From: Brachionus koreanus
Taxonomy: Eukaryota > Rotifera > Eurotatoria > Ploima > Brachionidae
Direction of reading: 5' to 3'
Length of the DNA stretch: 64,000 nt
Assembly: GCA_016987375.1 (NCBI GenBank)
Contig: PJRA01000263.1
Location: 6,184,534-6,248,533, forward strand
Shown here: positions 55,054 through 64,000 of the stretch, piece after piece
How the letters are laid out: every line of letters starts with the position of its first letter
How positions within the stretch are numbered: position 1 is the stretch's first letter
Notes under the pieces: model-generated
What the model was told of the DNA's origin: nothing
What the model saw: the letters and a program-made list of their open reading frames with translations, nothing else
Database searches by the model: none
Made by a program: the position numbers and the translations under genes

Positions 55054-55744
55054 TTAATTTGATTTTTTATGATTTAATTTAGCTTTAATGACAGACAATG
55101 GTTCATTATCAATTGTCTTCGACTCTGAGTCAGTATAATAAGCTTTTTTAAGACTATGTGTTTTGTATTTTTTACGAACCGGCTTATTTTTGGTTGAATA
55201 ATGTACAACAAATTCTTCATCTAAGGAGTTTTTGGATTGATTTTTTTTACGTTTAGTTAGTTTTGGGCCTTGCTCAGCTTGACTAGAATTTAAAACGTTT
55301 GCTGCATTTTTGTTTGTCACCTTATTTGATTTTGATATTTTTGGTTTATTGACTACGTTAGCGGTTTTTTTCAAGGTTTTTGACTCGAAATCAACATAGT
55401 TATATAGCTCAACTTTACTGTGGTAAAATGTTTTCAACCCACTTATGTGTACTTGTTTTGTCCGGGCTTTTATTTAGCCTCACTATTCTTTCGACTGGAT
55501 CGGCCAAAACATCAATTTCGACTTTTTCATAATTCAGTGTATATTTTTTAAAATTCGGTTTTCGATTCAACAAATCAAGGTTCGGTTGAATTAAGTCAAT
55601 TGATATTTTTAGTTTTAAACCAAGCATAAGTTCAAATTGGGTTTGTTTGGTAGTCAAATGTTCTGATGTATTATATGCAAAAGCATATTTTTGTAAATTT
55701 TCGTCCCAAGTCATTTGCTCCTCATCAATGTAACACTTATTCAT
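55054..55744 (-). pseudogene. Retroelement pol 3' end (copy B)
   Basis: Two open pieces: 55744-55415 (109 aa, integrase C-terminal region with MTWDENLQKYAFAYNTSEH, where related integrases keep a similar W-D-...-F-A-Y-N-T-S-x-H block, and VEIDVLADPVERIV) and 55437-55054 (127 aa, FYHSKVELYNYVDF onward, a Lys-rich tail). They overlap by 23 bases in different frames. A frameshift and loss of about 300 bases present in copy A (SELKRTMKN to FEIVGKNRN) separate them. The upstream end is cut at an inverted junction (55745). Dead, but far less decayed than copy A. Confidence 0.8.
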
Positions 55745-55745
55745 G

Positions 55746-55958
55746 GTTGATTATTTAATCAAATAGTGTGGCTCAAAAAAAGCTCGGACAAAACAAGTAC
55801 ACATAAGTAGGTTAAAAACATTTTACCACAGTAAAGTTGAGCTATAAAACTACCGTTGATTTCGAGCCATAAACCCAGAAAAAAACCGGTAACATAGTCA
55901 ATAAACGAAAAATATCAAAATCAAATAAGGTGACAAACAAAAATGCAGCAAACGTTCT
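55746..55958 (+). repeat. Inverted duplicate of the pol tail next to copy B
   Basis: Plus-strand sequence from TTGATTATTTAATCAAATAG to AATGCAGCAAACGTT repeats the segment found at about 48929-49131 of copy A, so it lies head to head with copy B's own pol end. About 165 bases (55790-55958) are the inverse of 55290-55455, making a large potential hairpin. The same junction is at 63062 in copy C. Confidence 0.85.
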
Positions 55959-56155
55959 AAAAAATACTTGTTTTGAATTCTAAATGTAAATTTTGTACCT
56001 ATAAAGCAATCATTAACGTGAAAAATCTAATTTAGTTTTAAAAGCAACTCTTATGGTCGAAAAATTAAACAAATAATTAATAATCATAATTATTTGTTTT
56101 CCTTTTATCAGTAAATATGACTTTTTTTGATTTCTTTTTATATATTTTCTAAGTT
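55959..56155 (+). repeat. Partial about 138-bp repeat joined to the LINE 5' flank
   Basis: One forward unit (CTTGTTTTGAATTCTAAATG to CAACTCTTATGGTCGAAA), then a near-palindromic AT stretch (AAATAATTAATAATCATAATTATTTG, shown only as landmark at 56068-56093) leading to the LINE. The reverse complement of this join ends the window (63900-64000). Confidence 0.75.
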
Positions 56156-56159
56156 TAAA

Positions 56160-59100
56160 GCATTCGTGCCGGTCCTGTGGTGTAGAAACAGAGATGTAAA
56201 ATCGGAACCTGGAATGTCAGAACTAAGTCCAAAACTTCAAGGTGTATTCAGGCAATGGTCATGGAAATATATGGATTGGAGGTTTTAGGTATTTTTGAAA
56301 GTCGCTGGACAGGATCAGGCCAGATAAACAATAAAAACATTGAGCTTCCTGTATTCTGGATCTGAAAACGCAAGATTACATGGCGTAAGAATAATGCTTT
56401 CGAAACAAGCAAAGGATGCCATGATGGAATGGGAACCAAAAAATCAAAAATTGATTAGCACACTGCTAGAAGAGAAGAACTGCAATATATCGATCATACA
56501 ATGCTATGCACCAACAAGCGAAGCTAATGATGAGAAAAAAATCTTTATTCTATGAATACTACAGCGAATCATAGATAAAGTGCCTCGGAACGATCTCATA
56601 ATTGTCGTGGGAGACATGAACGCCAAGGTTGTAAATGATAATTATGGGTTTGAAAATGCATGGGCATTCATGATTGTAGAGAGAAAAATAACAATGGTGA
56701 AAGATTGGTTGATTTGTGAATGACGAATAACCTTTATTTAGTTGTAAGAATATTCCAGCACAAAAATAAAGACAAATATACATGGAAATCACTAGAATAG
56801 AAAACTTTAAATCAAATTGATAATATAATGATCAATAAGAGATGGAGGTCCCTAATAACTGAAAGAGCGGAAATTAAGTCAAAAATGCTTAAATCAAAAT
56901 CTGACTGAATTCGGGAGAAATTAGAAACATCTTAAAGCATAAAAAATAGGCTTTTGAAAAAAAGAGCAACAAGGGATAAACGAAATTAAATAAACCAGTG
57001 TGACAGCGATGCAGAAAAAGCCAGCTCAAGGGAAATATACTTATGCTTCACAAGTTCACTAATGCAATATGTGGTTAGGGAATCTAATGATGAATCTAAC
57101 ATTATTAATGATGAAGAGGACTTTCTATTTGATGAAAGTAGTGATGATGAAAATGATATCGACGGACATGATGAAGCGATTCAGTCCAAATTTACCAGTT
57201 CTTTGACAGATTCTGATCCAAATTTAGATCTATCTGGTAAAGACGGTATAATTTGGAAAAAAATAAAAAATGGAGATGAATTGAGTACAAGAAAGAAAAT
57301 AAAATTTAATGAAAAAATTGGACCTACCAGTTATGCAACTAGAAATATTGATGGTACCAAGTTGTCAGGATTTTTAGCAATTTTCGATATTTCGATGATC
57401 AATCTAATATTAAATTGTACAAATACAAATGCTGAAAATTTTAACTCAAACCTATCTTTTGAAAAAAATGATATTTTGGCTTTTATAGGTGTCCTTTATC
57501 TTCGTGGAGTCTTTTGTCCTAATACTCCAACCAAAATAATGTGGGACAAGTCTTTCGGTATTCCAATAATCTCAAAATTAATGACAAGAAACAAGTTTCT
57601 CACGATTATGAAATACTTACGTTTTGACGTGAAATCTGATAGATCTGAACTTGTTCAATCTGACAAGTTTTGTATGATACGAGAGCTTTGGAATAAATTT
57701 GTTGAAAATTCTACGAGCTGTTATCGACCTGGACAACATTTGCAGTTGATGAACAACTTCTCCCATCAAAAAATCGCTGTTCGTTTATCCAATATATACC
57801 AAAAAAGCCAGATAAATTTGGTATTAAATCATGGATGCTAGCTGAGGTTGAGACAAAGTATATTTTGAACTGTTTTCCATATCTCGGTAAAGATTCGGAT
57901 CGTCAAAGTGAAAAACTTCTTGGTGAATATGTAGTAGAAAAGTTAATGGTTCCATATAAGAATAAAGTCACTGTGTTACAAGTGATAATTTTTTTACCTC
58001 TTTGCGATTAATTGAGACTCTAATCAAACAAAAAACAACATTTGTTGGTACCATGCGCAAGAATAAAAGAGAATTACCTTCAATTGATTCTACGAAACAA
58101 AATTTACACAAATCAGTTTTCTACGAAAACGAAAAAGGTACCTGTGCTTTGACTGTTTATCAAGGTCGTAAAGATAAAAATGTAGTTTTGCTTTCATCAT
58201 TTCACGAAAAAGTCTATACACTACCAAATAATTATTCCGATTTACCAAATATTATCGATACCTACAATAAAACAAAAGTAGGTGTTGATTTAGTTGACAA
58301 TATGACAAGACTTTACTCTGTAAAATGTAAGACTAGACGATGGCCTGTTCAAAAATTTTTTAACATTTTGAATATGACTGGTATCAATAGTTGGATTTTG
58401 TTCAATAGGTGTAACAATCTAAAATCTTCTCGAAGAAACTTTCTTATTGGTCTTGGTCAGGAAATTGTGGACCTAGTATCCATAACAATTAGCACACCCG
58501 GAACACCAGGAACAACTAGAAAGCGATCAACTAATGATGAAACACCAATTTCGTAAAAAAAATCTAGAAGTGATGAAAGAAAAAATTGTCAAGTTAGACA
58601 ATGTAATCAGCATAAATCAAATAATACCTGTACAATATGCAATAGAGTAGCATGTAGTTTTTGTTAACATGATACAGTTGTACGGTAAATTTGTAAAATT
58701 TGTAATGAAGAGGGAAAAAAACTTTAGACGATTATTTTTGGTTTATTATAATATAAGAACTTATAATTAGGAATTGAATAATTAATGTAAAAATTATTAA
58801 AAAATTAAGACAATAAAAAAATCTTTTAATTAATTGTAATTATAACTAAAATTAAACTTGATTTTTTATTTAGAAAGTAAAATAATAAAATTATTAAGTC
58901 TTAGTGAAATTTTTCAAAAAAGTGTCAATTTGACACCGAGCGGTCTTTAACGGTTAAAAAAAAATCGGTCCTTTGAGTGTTAAAGAGAAGAACATATTTA
59001 TGGAAAGACAAAGAAGATCGTGTCTTAACAACTGAAAGTGAGCAAGAATAAAGATGGGTTGAGGACTTTAAAAAGGTTCTAAATAGACCAGAACCCAATG

Positions 59101-60225
59101 AGCATCTAGAACCTAAAACGGCTAGCACTGATCTCGATATTGACACTGAAGTTCTAAGCCAAAAAGAAATAGAAACTGTTATAAAGACTCAAAAAAATAG
59201 ATAAGCCCCCGGTATTGACGGAATAACAGCAGAAATGTTGAAAGTTGATGGTAGGATCACAATATGAGTACTACACCATCTCTTCAGCAGAATACAGCGA
59301 CAAGAAATTATTCAAGAGGACTGGTCAAAAGGCCTCATATTGAAAATTACTAGGATAGGCGAAAAATGATCTATGATTATTGCAGAGGAATAACACTGCT
59401 ACCAATTGCAAGCAAGGCGTTCTGTGGCATAATTCTGGAAAGAATAAGAAACTCTTTGGATACTCCACTCAGAGAAGAACAAACAAGATTTAGACCAGGG
59501 AATGGATGCATAGAGCAGATATTTTCACTTAGAAACATCTTAGAGCAAATTATCGAATGAAACAGCCCCTTGTATCTTTACTTCATTGACTTCAAAAAAG
59601 CCGCAAACAAAGAGAATCCTTGTGGACCATATTAAGATCATATGGCTTACCACAGAAAATAGTTAACTTGATAAAACTCTGCTACGAGAAATTCGAGTGT
59701 AGTGTGATTCTGGAAAAAGGCTATTCTGAGAGCTTCAAAGTTTGTACAGGAGTCAGGCAAGGGTGCGTTCTCTCTCCAACACTATTCCTAATAGTGATTG
59801 ATTATGTAATGAAGAAAACAAATTTAAGTGCCAGGGGTATACAATGGGGTTTAACAATCAAACTTGAAGACTAAGACTTTGCGGATGATTTGGTGTTTAT
59901 ATCTAGGAGAGAAGAACAAATGCATATGAATACACAAGATACAACGCTAAACCAACTGGACTCGAAATAAATGTGGCCAAAACAAAAGTAATGTGCAAAA
60001 ACACTAAATTGGACATCCCGATCACCATTGATGATTCACAAGTCGATTGTGTAAAACAATTTACATACTAAGGAAGCACCATTAAGACAACAATGGGAGC
60101 ACAAAGAGACATCAAGAAAAGACTTGCTAAAGCTAAGATTACTAGCTAAAGCAAGGAAAAAAAACCCAAAATGTACAACTCTGAAGTAAAAGAAACACTG
60201 CTGTACGGAAATAATTTTTTGTTTT
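56160..60225 (+). pseudogene. RTE-type LINE, plus copy, split by a piggyBac element
   Basis: Two parts, 56160-57074 and 58984-60225. Part 1 opens with a cut-down tRNA-like start (GGTCCTGTGGTGTAGAA), then the endonuclease (KIGTWNVRTKSK, SRWTGSGQINN, and a GDMNAKV motif near 56615). Part 2 holds the RT: RFRPGNGC at about 59485, VRQGCVLSPTLF at about 59750 and FADDLVF at 59879-59899 after an in-frame stop. It ends near 60225, before the RLRWLGHILRM region. ORF boundaries and faults match the minus copy at 50747-53433 (same 84-codon RT piece, same 64-codon piece with one residue changed), so the two are inverted duplicates of one dead copy rather than separate insertions. Confidence 0.88.
57075..58983 (+). 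mobile_element. piggyBac-type DNA transposon inserted in the LINE, left end lost
   Basis: The transposase runs from an acidic N-terminus (DEEDFLFDESSDDEND) to a Cys-rich C-terminus (58589-58690). The DDD catalytic residues can all be placed: Asp 57748-57750 (VDEQLL), 57983-57985 (TSDNFFTS), 58286-58288 and 58295-58297 (GVDLVDNM). Two frameshifts (about 57743 and 57965) and stops in the Cys-rich end make it a pseudogene; open pieces are 57062-57841 and 58002-58556. The right end is intact: GGTCCTTTGAGTG then TTAA at 58980-58983, with an inner palindrome GTGTCAATTTGACAC at 58922-58936. The left junction falls inside coding sequence at 57074/57075, so the left inverted repeat is gone; the first codons of the ORF come from the LINE. 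Confidence 0.9.
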
Positions 60226-60236
60226 TATTTCGGTTA

Positions 60237-60981
60237 CAGTCGAACGTTACTATAATGATCTGATATGTAACGATTTTTATCATATTACGATCAAACTTCA
60301 AATAACCAATTTTTTTTATAATACCTTTTCATAGGAAAAAAATTAGTTATTACGATGTGCGATATAGCGAATTCTCTTTAATACGATTAAAAATAAAAAA
60401 ACTTAGCCGAAATGTATACAAATACATCTTTATATAACGATTTTGTTATTTCCTATTATCAAAAAAAAAAAGATAAAAGACTTGTTATGAATAAAAATTA
60501 AAAAAATTAGGTGATAAAATTATAAATATGTGCTAATTAATTTTAATAGATTGTTTATATCTTTGCTTATGATAAAAAAACAATTATAAATCACAGAGAA
60601 GCTCTAACAAGCATTAAAGAATTACAGGATTTTTTTTTGGCTAAAAATCATGATACTTCAAGTGAAATGAATCAATTGTTTAAATTAGAAAATTCAATTC
60701 ATCAAAATTAAATTGTTAAGCAAACTTTAATCAATGATTTTTTTAAAATTTAATTAAATTTTTGTCTTTTTTATCCGTTTCCATATTGTTTTTTTAAATT
60801 TTAAACTTAAATATTTTTTTTGTAATATTTTGTCAATAAAAGTTTAAAAAAACTAACTAAAATCATTTTGAATTTTTTATTTTTTTCCCATCCTTATACA
60901 TGTAAATTTAATATAACGATATTTGATATAACAATTGTCATTTTTAAAAACCGAGCCAATCGTTATGCCAAGACTCAACTG
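60237..60981 (+). mobile_element. pogo/Tigger-type deletion derivative with TA duplication
   Basis: A 745-bp element bounded by TA (60235-60236 and 60982-60983). Termini are CAGTCGAACGTTAC on the left and, reversed, CAGTTGAGTCTTGGC on the right: the CAGTYGA start of pogo/Tigger elements. Inside, 60588-60710 encodes a C-terminal scrap of a Tigger-like transposase (REALTSIKELQDFF then a Ser/Glu-rich end and stop). The DDE catalytic core is missing, so it could only have moved with help. Sub-terminal TATAACGAT motifs repeat at both ends. It lies just past the end of the plus LINE copy. Confidence 0.75.
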
Positions 60982-60983
60982 TA

Positions 60984-61389
60984 AACGAGTTAATTTTGAT
61001 ATAAAAATGCATTTATCATACTTACGAATCCTTTATACTGTTGAAGACTCAAGTGTGGGTGCTTGGTCTTTCAGGTTTATTTAATTTAATATAGTTTATG
61101 TTAATGTTAGGGTTGGGGGTTTATATAAAATTACGTTATTATATTTTTAACATTTTATTCGAGACAACACAAAAAGAGAGAACTAGATAGCAAAAATTAT
61201 AATAATAATAATAATTTAAAAAAGAAAACAACGATATTATAACAAAGCATGTTATATTTGTCCTTAACCGAAGTTATTCGGTACAAAAATTTTTTTTAAT
61301 TTTATTTATAAAGAAATATCAGAAAATACAATTTAACTTGGTTTTATAAAGAAAAGAAAAAATATAAAATCAAAATTACTGTTAACGGT
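60984..61389. other. Unassigned stretch downstream of copy C
   Basis: About 400 bp with no ORF. It contains a GC-richer spot (GTTAGGGTTGGGGG near 61104) and an (AAT)n run (61199-61213). Since it follows the 3' end of copy C on the minus strand, it may be element 3' sequence, perhaps an LTR; no second copy in the window allows a test. Confidence 0.4.
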
Positions 61390-62061
61390 TTATTTCCGGT
61401 TGAACAATTCATTTCTGTTTTTGAAATAGGCCTTCATCTCCTCCCGTTCTATCAAAAGACGTCTGATTTGGTCGTTTTTTGGCTGGACCTCAAACCCGAG
61501 CGTTTTTACTTTAATTCGTAATTAGAAGTAGTTTGATTTGGTTTGGACACTTTTGAGTTCAATTAAGGGCACGAAGTATTCTTGCAGGGTTTTTTCGCTT
61601 GTAAGTTTTTTGCACGTCGGACAGCGAGGGAAATTTGTGCCTTTTCGGTTCTGACTGTTCGTTATCTTCTGAACTTACTTCAAAATAGTGTTTGCTTTTC
61701 TTTGGATTGTTTGTGGCTTTTATGAAGCGCCTCCGATTTTCCATTTGAAAGTCGGTTGAGATTTTTTTATGGTTTAATTCAAAGAGCATTCCACGATTTC
61801 CGAAATTTAAAGGTTGCATTCTTTGTTCACTGCCTCCAAGTGAATAGAGCTGTCTTTTAAAGCCACGAAGGCTACAAAGTATTTTTGGTTAACACTCGTA
61901 GTATGGGGAACACTTACGTAATCGATAGGTCCAAATTTAGCTTGAGTTAATTGATCCATTTCGTCAATCTTTGATTCAAGGAAGTTGAATAGTTTGACGG
62001 TTGATTTTTCCGCGAATCCATATTCCGACGTTACTCTTTGTATATTAATGTCGTTTTGCAT
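61390..62061 (-). CDS. Overlapping orphan ORFs of the retroelement, longest version (copy C)
   Basis: ORF a 62061-61807 (84 aa) and ORF b 61819-61559 (86 aa), as in copies A and B. This copy extends further: after b, the frame of ORF a continues from the CPTCKK and LQEYFVPLIELKSVQ region, through one stop (TAA near 61528), to LGFEVQPKNDQIRRLLIERE and a terminal FKNRNELFNRK with stop at 61392-61390. The end is a charged, helix-forming segment. It suggests one ancestral protein of more than 210 residues, now broken by two frame changes and a stop. No known family recognised. Confidence 0.5.
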
Positions 62062-62370
62062 AGTGCTTTTTTGAATTGAATTAAAAAAAGTAATTTGAAT
62101 TTTGTATTTTAATTTTTAGAATTTGAAAATATTAAAATTTTGACTCATCATGTAATTAATTGAAATATTTTTTTTTTGTCTTTTAAACGAAATGTTTGTT
62201 GAACGTTAAAAATTTTATTTTGATTTAATTGTACTGTACGCTTGCTTTAAAAGTTTAAATTTGCTATTCGGTTGAGGTTTTGTTTTTAGGAATAAAGTTG
62301 AAAAAATAATTTGTCTCGAAAAAATTTAAGTAAAAAAAAGTTAAACATTTGAGTCTTAAAAGTTTAATTT

Positions 62371-63061
62371 TTAATTTGATTTTTTATGATTTAATTTAGC
62401 TTTAATGACAGACAATGGTTCATTATCAATTGTCTTCGACTCTGAGTCAGTATAATAAGCTTTTTTAAGACTATGTGTTTTGAATTTTTTACGAACCGGC
62501 TTATTTTTGGTTGAATAATGTACAACAAATTCTTCATCTAAGGAGTTTTTGGATTGATTTTTTTTACGTTTAGTTAGTTTTGGGCCTTGCTCAGCTTGAC
62601 TAGAATTTAAAACGTTTGCTGCATTTTTGTTTGTCACCTTATTTGATTTTGATATTTTTGGTTTATTGACTACGTTAGCGGTTTTTTTCAAGGTTTTTGA
62701 CTCGAAATCAACATAGTTATATAGCTCAACTTTACTGTGGTAAAATGTTTTCAACCCACTTATGTGTACTTGTTTTGTCCGGGCTTTTATTTAGCCTCAC
62801 TATTCTTTCGACTGGATCGGCCAAAACATCAATTTCGACTTTTTCATAATTCAGTGTATATTTTTTAAAATTCGGTTTTCGATTCAACAAATCAAGGTTC
62901 GGTTGAATTAAGTCAATTGATATTTTTAGTTTTAAACCAAGCATAAGTTCAAATTGGGTTTGTTTGGTAGTCAAATGTTCTGATGTATTATATGCAAAAG
63001 CATATTTTTGTAAATTTTCGTCCCAAGTCATTTGCTCCTCATCAATGTAACACTTATTCAT
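62371..63061 (-). pseudogene. Retroelement pol 3' end (copy C)
   Basis: Two pieces, 63061-62732 (109 aa) and 62754-62371 (127 aa), with the same overlap, frameshift and deletion as copy B; the tail differs from B by a single Tyr/Phe change (KKFKTHS). The upstream end stops at the same inverted junction. B and C therefore descend from one already defective template. RT and protease regions are absent. Confidence 0.8.
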
Positions 63062-63062
63062 G

Positions 63063-63262
63063 GTTGATTATTTAATCAAATAGTGTGGCTCAAAAAAAGC
63101 TCGGACAAAACAAGTACACATAAGTAGGTTAAAAACATTTTACCACAGTAAAGTTGAGCTATAAAACTACCGTTGATTTCGAGCCATAAACCCAGAAAAA
63201 AACCGGTAACATAGTCAATAAACGAAAAATATCAAAATCAAATAAGGTGACAAACAAAAATG
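63063..63262 (+). repeat. Inverted duplicate of the pol tail next to copy C
   Basis: Matches 55746-55938 almost base for base, in the same head-to-head relation to the pol piece. Here it ends at ACAAACAAAAATG (63262) and changes abruptly into LINE sequence, whereas at copy B it runs on into GCAGCAAACGTT. Confidence 0.85.
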
Positions 63263-63895
63263 ATTTAAAGTTTCCATGTAAATTTGTCTTTATTTTTGTG
63301 CCGAACCATTCTTACAACTAAAGAAAGGTTATTCGTCATTCACAAATCAACCAATCTTTCACCATTGTTATTTTTCTCTCTACAACCATGAATGCCCATG
63401 CAATTTCAAACCCATAATTATCATTTACAACCCTGGCGTTCATGTTTCCCAAGACAATTATGAGATCGTTCCGAGGCACTTTATCTATGATTCGCTGTAG
63501 TATTCATAGAATAAAGATTTTTTTCTCATCATTAGCTTCGCTTGTTGGTGCATAGCATTGTATGATCGATATATTGCAGTTCTTCTCTTTTAGCAGTATG
63601 CTAATCAATCTTCATTTATTGGTTCCCATTCCATCATGGCATCCTTTGCTTATTCGAAAGCATTATCCCTACGCAATGTAATCTTGCGTTTTCAGATCCA
63701 GAATACAGGAAGCTCAATGTTTTTATTGTTTTTCTGGCCTGATCCTGTCCAGCGACTTTCACAAATACCTAAAACCTCCAATCCATATATTCCCATGACC
63801 ATTGCCTGAATACACCTTGATGTTTTGGACATAGTTCTGACATTCCAGGTTCCGATTTTACATCCCTGTTTCTACACCACAGGACCGGCACGAAT
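63263..63895 (-). mobile_element. 5' fragment of the LINE (third copy)
   Basis: The minus strand matches the start of the plus LINE copy: cut-down tRNA-like start (63895-63870), then the endonuclease to about the GDMNAKV region (near 63440) and beyond to 63263, matching 56165-56800. It has single-base differences and small deletions relative to that copy and is not a full element. Confidence 0.85.
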
Positions 63896-64000
63896 GCTTT
63901 AAACTTAGAAAATATATAAAAAGAAATCAAAAAAAGTCATATTTACTGATAAAAGGAAAACAAATAATTATGATTATTAATTATTTGTTTAATTTTTCGA
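63896..64000 (-). repeat. LINE 5' flank and start of a 138-bp repeat, reverse orientation
   Basis: Reverse complement of about 56057-56160, including the AT palindrome and the start of a 138-bp unit (ending in ATTTTTCGA). The window ends inside it. Confidence 0.75.

Noticed and set aside
58925..59146. 73-codon minus-strand ORF over the piggyBac right end
   Set aside because: It crosses the element border and is antisense to LINE sequence; same shadow seen at 52139-52336.

Overview
This is a very AT-rich metazoan nuclear window. The reasons are spliced genes with short introns (mostly about 45-200 bp, GT...AG), bilaterian developmental genes (a Pitx homeobox gene, netrin, Par-6), and many genes in 64 kb. 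The compact, AT-rich style with a full developmental toolkit suggests a reduced invertebrate such as an orthonectid (Intoshia-like). That taxon is a guess; metazoan is not. Exon joins below were made by eye, using splice consensus, reading-frame continuity and remembered family conservation.

Bases 1-44,060 are a gene-rich half. In order: an unidentified gene running off the left edge (-); Par-6 (+); SLC66A2/PQLC1 PQ-loop transporter (+, 3 exons); Pitx (-, 2 exons, intron inside the homeodomain); about 4 kb without a gene holding a tRNA-derived SINE; TRAPPC8 (-, 12 exons); GSKIP (+); a C2H2 zinc-finger gene (+, 3 exons); about 1.9 kb with a decayed coiled-coil-like sequence; netrin (-, 6 exons); ZNF830 (-); PSMC5/Rpt6 (+, 3 exons); a tiny probable GPI-anchored protein (-, 2 exons); POMP (-, 4 exons); RPL27 (+, 2 exons); a LINE fragment; a furin/kexin-type proprotein convertase (+, 10 exons); and a ZCCHC2-like PX/zinc-knuckle protein (+, 5 exons). 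TRAPPC8/GSKIP, ZNF830/PSMC5 and POMP/RPL27 are head-to-head pairs with 280-425 bp between start codons. PSMC5 (19S ATPase) and POMP (20S assembly chaperone) serve the same machine; Pitx and netrin are developmental regulators; the convertase matures secreted precursors.

Bases 44,060-64,000 are a nested repeat territory, not host genes. Its parts are: about 138-bp tandem repeats in both orientations; three copies of the 3' part of a Ty3/gypsy-like retroelement (integrase C-terminus, basic tail, then two overlapping orphan ORFs); two large inverted copies plus fragments of an RTE-type LINE with a tRNA-like 5' region; a piggyBac element inside one LINE copy; a pogo/Tigger deletion derivative with TA duplications; and a 591-bp run of N. 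Shared stops, frameshifts and junctions show that much of it grew by inverted segmental duplication of already dead elements. The most unusual parts are the repeat arrays facing each other around the retroelement (foldback-like layout) and the orphan ORF pair kept in all three copies.
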